A DNA stretch of 64,000 nt from Sapria himalayana (taxonomy: Eukaryota; Streptophyta; Magnoliopsida; Malpighiales; Rafflesiaceae): positions 4,694,501-4,758,500 of the forward strand of contig JAREIK010000385.1 of NCBI GenBank assembly GCA_029783825.1. The letters are read 5' to 3'. Below the pieces are notes generated by a model that worked only from the letters and a program-made list of their open reading frames with translations, was not told where the DNA came from and made no database searches. This document shows positions 12,271 through 23,370 of this stretch, in pieces (the first letter of the stretch is position 1; every line of letters starts with the position of its first letter). A program made the position numbers and the translations under genes.

Positions 12271-15200
12271 GTAAATATTTTTGATTTTAGGATATTTTTA
12301 TTAGAATTTCAAAAAAATGGGATCAAAACATAAATATTTTTGTTAAGCAATCATGAAACATAAATTTACTGAATTAAAAAGCATACCCATAGTTAAGAAA
12401 AAATAAATAAATATTTTTTAAAGAATAATATATTTATATTATTCAATGAAAAATAATAATGAACAAAAATATAATAAATTAATAATATAAAACATGAAAC
12501 AACACGTATCAATATGAATCAGAAAAATTATATAAGAGTTGCCTAAAATAAAAATATTTAATAAAAAACACCATGAGTATTCAAATTTTTTAAAAAAGAT
12601 ATATCAAAACTGAAAATAGTTATGTTTTGGTCATCTGAAAAGTAGAAACCCAAAAATATCAATACTCCATTAAAAACATTTAAAAAGTAAAAAAAAAAAA
12701 TATATTCAAGAACATAAAACAAATATACTTTATATGTTTAAATTATATATAATATATGTATAAAAATATATAATATGTATATGAATGAATGTTTTTCAAA
12801 AACTTATACATAGTGTATATGATTTTTGAAAAACATATATAATGTATTTTCAAAAAAGCATATACACAGTATTACTTTTTTGTTTTTTTCTTGTTAATTT
12901 TGAATAAATACATTTTATTTTATAGGTTTCGCTTTTTGATGGGATCAAAGCATAAATATTTTTAGTTTTCAAAAATATCATATGTTTGTATAAATATATG
13001 TAGTATATATACGATGTGAATGTATTTTGAAAACTTGTACGTAGTATATAGATTTTGGAAAAATGTATATAATATATTTTTTTAAAAATTAATATTTAGT
13101 ATTATTTTTTTATTATTTTAAAATACGAGTAACAATATTTTCGGGTTTATCTTTTTGATGGACCAAAGCATAAATAAATTTTAGTTTTCTTACATTTTTT
13201 TTATTTGAAAAGATGGGAGGAATTTTTTTTTAATATTTTTATTTGAGGGTCCCTTCAATTTTATCACATGAATTTCTACCACAAAGCATCATAGAATAAA
13301 AAATAATTTAACATAACTACTTCAAAAATTACAATTTAAAGTCTTCAATTATTTAACAACCATAATTTGATATTTAAATAAAATATGTGGCTGAGGCAAT
13401 TACCATTGCACTAATTTCATACTTCTTACTATCATGATAACATTGATTTCATATATTTTAGTAAATTTTTTTTTTGGGCAATCATCTAAAATAATAATTC
13501 TTGAACTAAATAGTTCCTTGGAAAAAAAAATTTTTTTTCTTACATTGAATGAGGGTTTGTAAAATTGGAAAAGAAATATTACATGAAGTCAATCGTAACT
13601 ATGAGGTAATTTTATAATTTGTCCAATTTTTTTGCGAATGAATCTTCAAGATAATCTACCCTTTCATTAATCTGAATGTTGTTATTTTTTTCTCTCACAA
13701 GATATTCAAACAAATGACTCAAATTCATAATGATTTGCTCCATTGATGAAGATTGTTCGTGAGTTTGGATGCTGGAAGGAAATTTGACTTGGTTGTTCAT
13801 TCATTCAAAGAATGCACTTATCCTCTAGCATTAGGATGATGTTTAGTGTAATGTCAATTTTGTTTTTTTAAATCCCAACCTTTTGATATTTTGACAAGAT
13901 AAATTAATAAGTCAGAAGTTTTATTCTGATTCTCACTCATAAAATATCCATGTATTGTCATTTCCAATAATTATTTTATAGTTGGGTGAATAACATCATA
14001 AAAATAATTCACTAACATCTAAGTATCAAAACTATGACGTGACTAAAAATTTATGACATTCATATCTAAACACGCATAATTTTTTTTCAATGTGAACAAT
14101 TTTTTTAAACATGCGCAAAATTTTTCATTCTCCAAGATCATAAAGTTTATGATTTGCCTTGATTTCAGATTTTTTCAATAATGTTATTTGCCTTGTCTGG
14201 TCGTAGACTATGGAGTTTTCACACAGTATTGCCAAAACTCCTTGCCACAATTTTTTCTATTTTCTTTGTTGCACCAGTTTGTGGCAACTTGCCTTTTACA
14301 TGCTTTTTGTTTCTATCTTTCCATTGCAAGTGTACTTCCAACCATCCTTCAAGCTTACTTAAGAGCTAGAAATTTTCAAAAACACTAGAAATTCATATCA
14401 AGACAAATATATAGGAACATTTATTTACAAACTATATTAGTAATGAATAATTACTACTCAAAAGTGTCTATGCTAAGAAAAAATCACATCGTAAACATAT
14501 TTTTTATTCGTAATCAACTATGGTTTATATGTTATAAATACTTAATTTATTTGTTTTAGTTTGCTAGGACATCAAGTATTCATGAAAATAAATAAACTTT
14601 TCGTAAGATTTCATGTGTTTATGTATGTCGCCACTATATAATAATAGATTATATTTTTTAAATATCTTTAAAATCAATTATTGATATATGTTTTAAACTA
14701 ATTTTATTATACAATAGTCTAGATTTCATTGATCTGTTCCATGAGAATAATTAATCTATTTCATTGTATTACAATTTACTATCAGACAAAATTTAATAAT
14801 TTACGATGAACAATCAGTTTTGTTGATGTTTTTTGCCAAAATATTTAGTGCCTTTAAAGATATACTTACTTCAACACAATCCAAAATTTGTTTTACATTA
14901 TGCATGATAATTTTTAGTTAGGGTGAGATAACATGAATTTAATTCTAATGGGGTAACCAATTAGCATCATAATGCTAACTTATTCTGAAACTAAAAAAAC
15001 AAGCCAGATGTATGCAAAGAATTGAAACAAATTCTACAAAAATTTTGAAATTATAAATATATGAATGCAATAGAAATGTACATGTAGTTTAATTTTGAGT
15101 TTATTTTTACTTATTTTTAAATTATAATGTTGTCTCAATTACAATGAAGACTACTATTTGCATGTCACCACCAATGTTAATTTGTTTAATTGTAAGTTGC

Positions 15201-15379
15201 CAGTAGATGAATTTATATTTGAAAATAAATAAATTTTAAGAACATATTATATATCAATGATTTATTCCCCAATTTAAATTTAAAATATATTTTTAAAATT
15301 GGTATTAAATATCAAATAGTATACAAATGGGATTAACAAATTTTGTTAACCTATAGTGTAAATATCATAGGCGAGTTCA
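12271..15379. other. AT-rich stretch, no gene supported
   Basis: Open frames here are short and without recognisable motifs. A minus-strand frame at 13,612-13,800 (62 residues, polar, coiled-coil-like, beginning MNNQVKFPSS) could be a relic of a retroelement gag, but nothing decisive is seen. Plus-strand frames at 14,181-14,390 are hydrophobic by composition and unidentified. Tracts such as 12,720-13,100 are internally repetitive (TA-rich words and 'ttttgaaaa' words). Confidence 0.45.
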
Positions 15380-15875
15380 TGTTAGAATTAGCTAATATGT
15401 CTTATGAGATTATGTTTTTGAGTCATAACTCAACTTAAGTTGTAATATGTGTTATGGCGTCATGACTCTATTTTATGGTATCACGACATCATCGTAGTTA
15501 TGACCTATTATATGATGTTTAAACTAGTAAGTTAATGATTCAAGCCATGGCATATTCTTTAGGGTCATGATATGAATGAAGTCATAACATGCTAAGTGTA
15601 GTCATAGCTCAGGACATGCTAAGTATTAGAGATTTTTTATTGTACTATATAAAGGCTTGTACTAAAATGAAATAATGATGAATGACACAAATGATCTACT
15701 ACAAAGCATTAATAGAGAGAAAAAATTTTTCTTTTATCACTCTAATGTGAGGGGGTGCTTCTTTTATGAGAGTTCGATTTAATCCTTCTTGAAACCCTAA
15801 ATCAAAGACAGAGAATCCTTGCACCATTAGGACTTAAGTGTTAGAGGCATTGTTGCATAGTGTTAGATCCCAACA
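15380..15875 (+). repeat. LTR-like segment
   Basis: Begins TGTTAGAATT and ends GATCCCAACA, giving imperfect TG...CA terminal inversion (TGTTnGnAT on both strands). A TATA-box-like 'actatataaaggc' lies at about 15,645, followed by a T-rich tract and a GC-richer part, as in the U3-R-U5 order of a plus-oriented LTR. No flanking 5-bp duplication was found, and the adjacent copia pol runs on the opposite strand, so the link is uncertain. It may be an unrelated solo LTR or chance. Confidence 0.35.
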
Positions 15876-15989
15876 TGAAGGAGAACCAACCATGCGAAAA
15901 TCATATATGGCATTCATACCAAACCATTAGAAACTTAGAAGGTGAATCGCATCACTATGAAATAATGTTTTTGATACAAAGGAAGAATC

Positions 15990-17650
15990 TAAGATTCCCA
16001 ACATCACACCCTCCAACCCTTGCATAATTAGAACTATCACTTTGTCATTACCTTTCATGAATATGTCATTTACATTAAGAATCAGGACTATCACTTTCCT
16101 TGATTAGTGCTTTATGAGAAAAAACATGGTATAAGTTGCTATATTGAAGGCCACATTTCTTCATAGCTAAGTTAATCAACCAAACCATGCATGGGGCGAT
16201 TGCGTTAACATGTATCAGGCCTTTTGTAGCTTGCGAACTACTCTATCTTTTAGTATTTTCGAATACCTAGGTAAAATATTCATGTACAATTCTTCTTCTA
16301 AATTCCAATGGAGTAATATGTTCTTTACATCTACTTTATGTTATGGCTAATCTAAACTTGTTACAAGAGATAACAAATTTCTAACTATATTAAGTTTGCT
16401 ACTAGTAGGAATATTTCTTTGTAATTTTTGTCGTATATTTGTCGTATATTTCTTTGTAATTTTTACCTATGAATGAATCCACTAACATTATATTTAATGA
16501 AGACAACCCATTTTCACCCTGCTAATTCCTTTCAATTGGGTAATGAGACCAACCTCCACATCTCATTTTTTTTTTGCAAGTCCTTCAATTATTCTTTTAT
16601 CACTTGACTCCATTGATGTTCAAGTAATGTCTCTTGTATATTTTGAGTGGTTGGGAGAGCTTGTGTAGAAAAATAAATGACAATATGATATTTGCATCTT
16701 CTTTCACTTCCATAAAGTATCGGCTTGGTGGTTTACCAAGATTATGTTTGAAAGGCAACACATTTTGCACAATACTATTCATGTTATCAGTAAAGAAGAA
16801 TATGATAGAGAAACTTACCTCAATAATATCTCCAAAAGTGGGTCCTTTAAACAAAGTGGAGAGGAACCATCACTTATTGTTGTATCACTTGAAGCCATAT
16901 CACTAATAGGTGCAAGTGTTTCATTACATGTAATGTTACATAGTTCTTCAAGTATTAGTTCTCCTATTAGTAAAGGACATTCTTTAGTTAACCATATCTC
17001 AATATTTATATCATGATTTTATTTTGACTCATTTCTTAGTTCTACCCATGTTCTTGCTAGTCAATTATTATCTCCATTTTGAAGTTCCCTGAAAAATATT
17101 ATTTAGTTGTAGGTGATACATAGAAAGTCTCTACTCCAAGAAATATTACTTTTATGGTGATGTATGATTATTTAGTGAATGGGTCAAAAGATCTATATCA
17201 TTACCAATTCATAGCATATCACAAGAAGAGATTTTAGGTTGTTAATGGTTGTAACTTGGTTCATTGATTTTTATTTAGATGCATAAACACAATGCATCCA
17301 AAGATTTGGAAAAAGAGCATTAAAACACAAGCTCTAATCAATAATGCTTGAGATATCTTTAAAATATGTTTATTTTTGTCTCTCTCAACAAAATCTTTTT
17401 TTTGTTAAGGCATTTAAGAATATGAGGTTTCATGAATGGTGCTATGACATTGAAACTAACTTGAAGTTTTGCATTGACATATTCATCTCCAAAGTCATAT
17501 ATGAAGGGCCTTAAGATAAGCTAAAAATAATGTTTGAATCATTACATGAAATGATTTAAATCCACCAGACACTACATCTTTCCATTTAAGTGTATGCAAC
17601 TATGTCATTCTAGTACAATCATCAAAAAAATTATAAATTATGTATTTCTA
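15990..17650 (-). mobile_element. Ty1-copia retrotransposon pol remnant
   Basis: Minus-strand translations, read right to left, show a copia polyprotein in family order. Integrase-core text FIDDCTRMT (about 17,609-17,635) is followed by FKSFHVMIQT and by relics of the 'NGVAERKN' and 'ARALLIRACV' region. Reverse transcriptase text follows: LKDLQKKNEMWRLVSLPN (about 16,540-16,600), VDVKN...LEEELYM (about 16,280-16,350), QSPHAWFG (about 16,181-16,206) and a relic of the YVDD catalytic box, VNDIFMKGNDK (about 16,042-16,075), with the Tyr-Val-Asp-Asp residues partly lost. Stops and frameshifts are frequent, so the element is inactive. Neither LTR of this element is securely located. Confidence 0.85.
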
Positions 17651-17659
17651 GATGGAGTA

Positions 17660-18505
17660 ATTGTTGGGGTTCTGGTAAATTTTATATCAAAATTTTACGG
17701 CAGACTAAGAACTCACCAATGATCCAAGTGAATACAATTAAACGTTGGACAATGATGTTACTTGTTGTAGCACAAAGTTAAACTTTTGATTCCGAATGAT
17801 TCAGTCGTAATCCTAGCATAGTTAAGTGTTCATGCCTCTAGCAGTATCCACACAAATGTATCTTTGTTATATGTTTTTTTTTGTTTTCTATCTCTTCTAT
17901 TTTATATAGCCTTTTGATTTTTCACACAACTTTCTAAAGGATGTGTCATTAACTAAAATATTTTAGTTAATGTATAACTCTATTTTTAACTATATATACT
18001 ATAGGTATAAGAACATATAACTATAAATAATTGTATTTGCCTAAATGTATAACTAAAAAAACATTATACATAACTATATATAAATAATAATTAACAACAT
18101 ATATTTAATATACATTTTTATATATTAGTATATAAAAATGTATTTACTATATCTATACCTATAGATAAATATATGTACACACATATAAAATTATATGAAA
18201 ATATATATATACTACATGTATAAATATAAGTATAACTATATATGTAACTATATGTATAACCACATGTAACTATATTTATAATTACTATATAACAACATAC
18301 AACATTATGTTTAACTTTATGTGTATTACTATTTATATATATTTGCATAACTATATAAATCTCTATATAATTAAATATAACTAAATGAGGCATGATTTTT
18401 TATACTGACAATTTTTTTGTAGCTCGTGGAGATTGAACTTACAACCTCCAAGGAGGCTCAATCTATCTCAAGAATTAGTGTATCAAGCCTTTGGTTTTTG
18501 ATGTG
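17660..18505. other. AT-rich stretch, no gene seen
   Basis: Dominated by 'tataactatat'-type low-complexity sequence at about 17,980-18,390. A moderately complex segment at 17,680-17,870 shows no recognised coding motif. Confidence 0.5.
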
Positions 18506-18508
18506 TAA

Positions 18509-18614
18509 TACACACACACGCACGCACATGCACACGCACTCACTCACTCAGACACACACACACACACACACACTTAATTGATGTTTATTATAAATATATA
18601 TATATATATATATA
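18509..18614. repeat. Compound (CA)n / (CACT)n / (TA)n microsatellite
   Basis: A CA-rich run, a short CACT tetranucleotide run and a second pure CA run (18,509-18,574) are followed after 19 bases by a (TA)n run (18,594-18,614). Confidence 0.9.
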
Positions 18615-18649
18615 GTTTTTATATATAAAAATATCCAGACTTCAACATC

Positions 18650-20460
18650 ACAATAACAATCACAATATCCATCATCATCACCATCACCATCATTGACACT
18701 CCTACCATCACCTTTATTAGATATAAGCCCGCCACCCATTTCCCTTCCTGCACACACTTTTGATCCATCAGTAATTTCTACACCACTGTTTACATCGATA
18801 GTTCCCCCATTTACAATACCATCGACATCATCAAATATTATGCATTCCTCTACATTCATCGCTAAGTTAGTAAATGAGATTGTAGATGAAAGGAATAACA
18901 AATATGTAAATATTACTCGAATAAAAAATTATGATGTTTCTTTCAGTGGTTTTTTTATATATAGCATTTATTTGTTTATTTTCAATATTATTTATATATT
19001 TGTATAGTTTTATTCCATCTCACAAGTGTTTGGCTATAATTACAAATTATTCCAAGAAAATAATTGATTCTTAAGCATTCTCATGGAAAAAAGTTTCGGA
19101 ATCGACAAGCGAGTCTAATTTTAATGACTTTCAGGTAAAAATAATAAAATAAAAGTATTGAAATTATTAATCTAATTAGTTAACTAATATGTTGGTTATT
19201 ATTCAAGCAATAAATAATAATGTCATTATTATTAATATCATTTTTTGTGATTTTTCTATATATAGAATCAGTGCACATGGACACCCAAATTTGATAGAAA
19301 GGTAAAGCTATTGTGGGAGAGCAAAGCTGCTGAATGGTATTTAGATTTTGTTCATAAATTAAAGAATCTAAAAGATAGGCCTGATTTTATATCCGAGGAT
19401 GACTGGCCTGAGTGGCTTAAGCATTGGGAAGAGCCAGATGTAAAAAAAAATCAGAGATTTCTAGCAAAAATTGATGGACCGTGGTAGCTGAACTCAGTAC
19501 AGAAATGTATTGCCACACAGGAGGGTCAAAGCTGAGCATTGAGCATACTTAAGATTTGGTACAATTTTAAAGTTTAAAATATTTATATATTTAGTAATTT
19601 TCCTAATAGTCCAAATAAATCAAATTTGTGCATGGCTTTATTAATTTTGTTTAAATTTTTTAACATTTTGTTTGACTTTATAAATACATACTTTAGGCTG
19701 GAGAATTGGGTTGAGATCTCAATTTTTATGAGATTTTCAGGAGGATGCATGTGAAGAAAGCAGATGGTCAGTTTGTTGACAACAAGTCTCAGATTATTGC
19801 TGTAAAAATCTATTATATTAATAAAATTTTATAATACTATAGTAAATTTTGAAAGCTGTTTAGAATTCAAAATATTAAATTTATTTTATGTATATTTAGA
19901 AAAATATTTTTTTTTATTTTTTCAAAGGAACTCATGGAGAAACATGTGAGAGCTGCTTCTCAACATGTTGAGACTTCTATGGATCTTCAACCAATTGACT
20001 ATGATCCTATCTATTTGGAAATCATAAAAGGTCATAAAAAGCAGCGAGTGTATGGCATTGGCTCGAAGGGAGTGACATCCTGTTGTAGTAGTTGTGTTTA
20101 TAATTCATCTATCACAATAGTGATGGGTGAGGTGGTCGAACAACAAGTAGTGAAAACAAATGAATATTTTGAAGTTATGGAGATCAAAATGAAAAAGAAT
20201 GATGAGAAGATTACTTATTTGAAGGAAGAATTACAAAAAATGAATGAAATGAATGAAGAGATGAAAGAAATGAATGATAAGATGAAAGAAAGAAAGAATG
20301 TAATACAAAAGTAGATTGCCTATATGGAGTCACAATTAGCTGCCTTAACGCAACATATAGTATTTTGAGAACCAGTTGTGAAACCACACAGAAGAGGCTA
20401 GCAAAAATACACTAACTAATAATGAGGATGAATTTGTATCAGAATTATTTCTGAATGATT
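18650..20460 (+). pseudogene. CACTA (En/Spm) Transposase_24-like gene remnant
   Basis: Segments separated by apparent introns read as a plant Ptta/En/Spm-type protein. A Pro/Ser-rich N-terminal segment (18,693-18,960) is followed by a piece ending at a 'cag|gtaaaa' junction (19,132), then a segment from about 19,263 with TWTPKFDRKVKLLWES, WYLDF and DDWPEWLKHWEEPDVKKNQR. Next come MHVKKADGQFVDNKSQI (19,740-19,800) and, from 19,934, the hallmark GHKKQRVYGIGSKG (about 20,026-20,070), ending in a Met/Lys/Glu-rich coiled coil (20,170-20,310). A stop follows 'KIDGPW' (19,485) and others follow. The VYG(I/L)GS motif and Trp-rich segment are typical of the Transposase_24 family; terminal CACTA repeats were not found. 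Confidence 0.7.
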
Positions 20461-20918
20461 TTTGATTTTTGTCAATGTGTAGCTAAACAGGATGAGACTT
20501 TTTGGTGGTATAATTTTTATTTAGTCTAGTTTTGTGTTTTGCTTTCCCGATTAACCTAACTATGAATCTTTGTAGGACATCTGATGTGATATGCACGAAT
20601 AAATTCTAATTCAAATCCTTCAGACATTATCACAGTCATTCCTATCCTATGGAAGGGTTCCATCTTTACTGATCTCCACTGAATCAAAAGGAGGCTGAGC
20701 TATTATTATCTTCATTATTTATTATTTTATTTTTTTTACTCTCTCTCTAAACATCATTGCTGGCCATCTTTTAGATATTTTTTGAAGTTGTATGACTATC
20801 AACTCAGATTCGTGTTTGTTCATGTCTATAAATATTATTTTTATATATTTATGAATGTGTATTATTTTAATGGATTATATATTGTTTTTATGGAGTGCAT
20901 ATTAAATTGCTTCTAGCC

Positions 20919-21233
20919 ATGGATGTGTACGACAATGAACTGTTCTGAAGTTATGTTGTCACATACCATGAAGTGATAGTGCTTGCTTCGAACCAAGAGA
21001 AGAACCATATGGCAGTAGAAACTATATGGTTGATGGACTAACACAATGAAGCTAAGCGATCAAAATTATTGGTCCAAGCACATGAAGAGGAGAAGAAACA
21101 TTCTAGGAATGCCGCACATAAGCATGGTGCTGTAGGGAGTGGTGGGGCAGAGCAGCCCCCTTATAAGCCTTGGGACTGGGAGAGAGTTCTGGTTGTAGGG
21201 AGGCAGGGTGCGAATTTGATGCGCCAAGCCTAG
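20919..21233 (+). pseudogene. GPALPP/DUF3752-like C-terminal gene fragment
   Basis: A 104-codon frame with two in-frame stops (TGA 20,946, TAA 21,039) reads coding-like throughout. It contains EAKRSKLLVQAHEEEKK and PYKPWDWERVLVVGRQGANL. The words KRSK.LV..H and KPWD.E..L..GRQ.(V/A)NL match the conserved C-terminus of plant GPALPP-motif (DUF3752) proteins as I remember the family; the middle is less similar. No function can be claimed for the relic. It sits between CACTA transposase remnants and an SmF pseudogene on the same strand, as expected for host DNA picked up by a transposon. Confidence 0.5.
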
Positions 21234-21419
21234 CTTGTGGCTTGTTTTCTAGGTTTTCCTCTAAGAGTTTTTAGATATATTTTCGAAAATTTAAATAATA
21301 TTCGCATTTTCATATTAATGTTTATAGTAAAGTTTTGTGTCTTCTTTGTGAAGTAAAATGGGATACTACTTTACATGTTTTATATCAATATATATACCTA
21401 TTGTTCTATATCTATAAGA

Positions 21420-21560
21420 CATCCATAAATACTACAGTGTATATGTATATATACTACAATATATATGTACATTAAATATTGTAGTATATATGTACATATA
21501 TACTCATTATATGTACATATACACTGTAGTATTTAATATACATATATAACATATATAACT
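21420..21560. repeat. TA/TG-rich inverted low-complexity repeat
   Basis: Repeated 'actacagtgtatatgtatatata' words occur in both orientations (for example 'tacagtgtatat' near 21,434 and 'atatacactgtag' near 21,517), able to fold into an imperfect hairpin. Confidence 0.6.
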
Positions 21561-21870
21561 ATCTTATTGATGAGCATAATATTTGTGATATTGCTTATGT
21601 TTTGCTGGATATCATGTTCTCTACTTTATTAATTGATACATTGTTCTATTGAACCTACGGGTGCAATATATGGACAAGATAAAAAAATATGAGAAGATAA
21701 AAAAAATACTATTTGCATGTGTATGTTTGGACACATATAGTTATACTATATTCTACTGTATGCAAGTATATTGCATATATAAATGCCTATGAATTTTTAA
21801 GTAAATGCATAGAAATATCTGATGCATACATGCATGATAGCACCAATAATTCATTTTTTTATTATTGAAT

Positions 21871-22475
21871 ATTGCTGACCATTCCCGTTAATCCCAAGCC
21901 TTTTCTTAACAACTTGACTGGGAAGACGGTCATTGTAAAACTCAAGTGGGGAATGAAATACAAAGGTGAGATACATTGTGTTCTTTTCCTGTGCATTGCA
22001 TCTTTTTTTCTAATTTTATTTTCTTTGGTTTCTTTAAGGTTTCCTTGCTTTGGTGGATTCCTATATGAACCTACATGTGTGCAAATAATCAATACCACGC
22101 AGCTTGTTGTCATTTCAATCTCCATTTTCCTTTTGTTTAGCACATTTTAACTTTCTTATGAATTAACAATGAACTGATGCTTGAAGCTCAGCAACACAGA
22201 GATAAAATGTTGATGGGCAGTTCACTGGAAATTTTGGAGAAATCTTGATTTGGTAATTTAAAAATAAGCTTATGATTATCTTGTAGTGTGAAATTTCTAG
22301 CAAATGGCTGTTGGTGTTGCATGCACTAATCTATCTGTTTATCAGCGACATTGTATAGTGTACTTTATTGGTTTGTAAATGTAGAATGTTATGCTCCATG
22401 TGCAGGTGTAACAATGTTCTCTATCTGCATGGAGTACCAAAGGACAAAGAACTAGAAGACGATGACCATGCCTAA
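21871..22475 (+). pseudogene. Small nuclear ribonucleoprotein SmF pseudogene, introns retained
   Basis: Four exon-like pieces match plant SmF, a ring subunit of the spliceosomal Sm core. They are 21,871-21,965 ([20 protein letters not shown] and [10 protein letters not shown]), 22,039-22,076 ([12 protein letters not shown]), 22,187-22,252 (LSNTE...VDGQFTGNFGEILI) and 22,406-22,475 (CNNVLYLHGVPKDKELEDDDHA, stop). The gaps have GT...AG ends, so this is a genomic copy, not a retrocopy. The start codon is changed (ATT where ATG is expected) with an extra base before the ACC codon. Exon 3 has one extra base after the NTE codons, breaking the frame. The junction codon gives Trp where SmF has Arg. 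It is therefore a pseudogene. Confidence 0.88.
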
Positions 22476-22645
22476 AAGAGCTATATGTGTATTTTTTAAG
22501 CCCTATATTATTTTCTTCTGTTGTCTTAGATGGAATGTGTAGCTGCATGAAAGTACATGTGTATGTGTTTACACACACTCACACAGGCACATAAATACAC
22601 ACACAAGTATACATACATGCAACTGATGCAAAGTTAAATAAAATG

Positions 22646-22810
22646 ATGTCGAAAGAGCAACTAGATACAATAAGGGCATTGGCAGATAAAAGGAATGAGT
22701 TTGAGGTGGAGAGGAAATGCAGATTATAACTAAAGGAAGCAATGCAGATAACCATGGAGGGACATGCTCGGGTGCTAGAGCAGTATGCATATTTTGTGGA
22801 GCTAGGGTAA
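22646..22810 (+). pseudogene. Kinesin-12 (PAKRP1)-like coiled-coil fragment
   Basis: The frame reads SKEQLDTIRALADKRNEFEV, then ERKCRL, a stop (TAA 22,727), and KEAMQITMEGHARVLEQYA followed by YFVELG and a stop. The block AMxxAMEGHARxLEQYA is, from memory, a conserved part of the long coiled coil of plant phragmoplast kinesin-12 proteins. Only about 55 codons are present. It lies on the same strand as the SmF and DUF3752-like pieces and is the third host-gene fragment behind the CACTA transposase remnant. Confidence 0.6.
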
Positions 22811-23084
22811 AGAAAGCAATGTCAATTTCACGGATAGATTATACTTTGTGCACTATCATTAGATACATTGATGAAGAATAATATGTAATCAAGTTTTGTT
22901 ATGTTTCTGTTTTAGCTATGTAAAATATTATATCAAAATATTTTATTAACTGATTTTATTTTTTGTTAATTATAAATAATTATTTATAGTTTATGTTTTT
23001 AATAAATTTAATATAAAAATTTAAAAATATGTAATTAAATTTTATGTAAATATTTAAAAATATGAAAATAATTATGTAATGAAA

Positions 23085-23370
23085 ATAGATAGAGATTTTT
23101 CCTCGCTAATTTTACTAGAGAATATATTCACTCATTAATTTTTCTAATGAGTACTTTAGCTTGAGAAAGAGTCCGTTCTTAATCCGTCATTATATCCACT
23201 TTAGTGACATAAATAATGTATTTAGCTAGGGAATTTTTTTTAGCTATTTAGTATCATTAATGATGTGTCATTAATGAAATATTTTGGTTCTTTACTCATC
23301 TTTATAAATGAATGTATCATTAATGAAAAGGATGTTTCATTAATGTAAAGTATACGTCATTAATGACATA
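23085..23370. mobile_element. Possible CACTA subterminal repeat region
   Basis: Words such as 'tcctcgctaattttacta', 'gtccgttcttaatccgtcatta' and 'ctttagtgaca' resemble the 'CCGTC...TAGTGAC' subterminal repeats of plant CACTA elements. They are followed by five copies of TCATTAATG(A) at 23,254, 23,268, 23,317, 23,337 and 23,357. Such clusters fit transposase-binding subterminal repeats. The expected terminal CACTA signature was not found next to it, so the element end is missing or changed. Confidence 0.45.

Noticed and set aside
18548..18901. 117-codon minus-strand open frame
   Set aside because: Its C-terminus is translated microsatellite, and the remainder is antisense to the CACTA-like N-terminal segment; no independent support.
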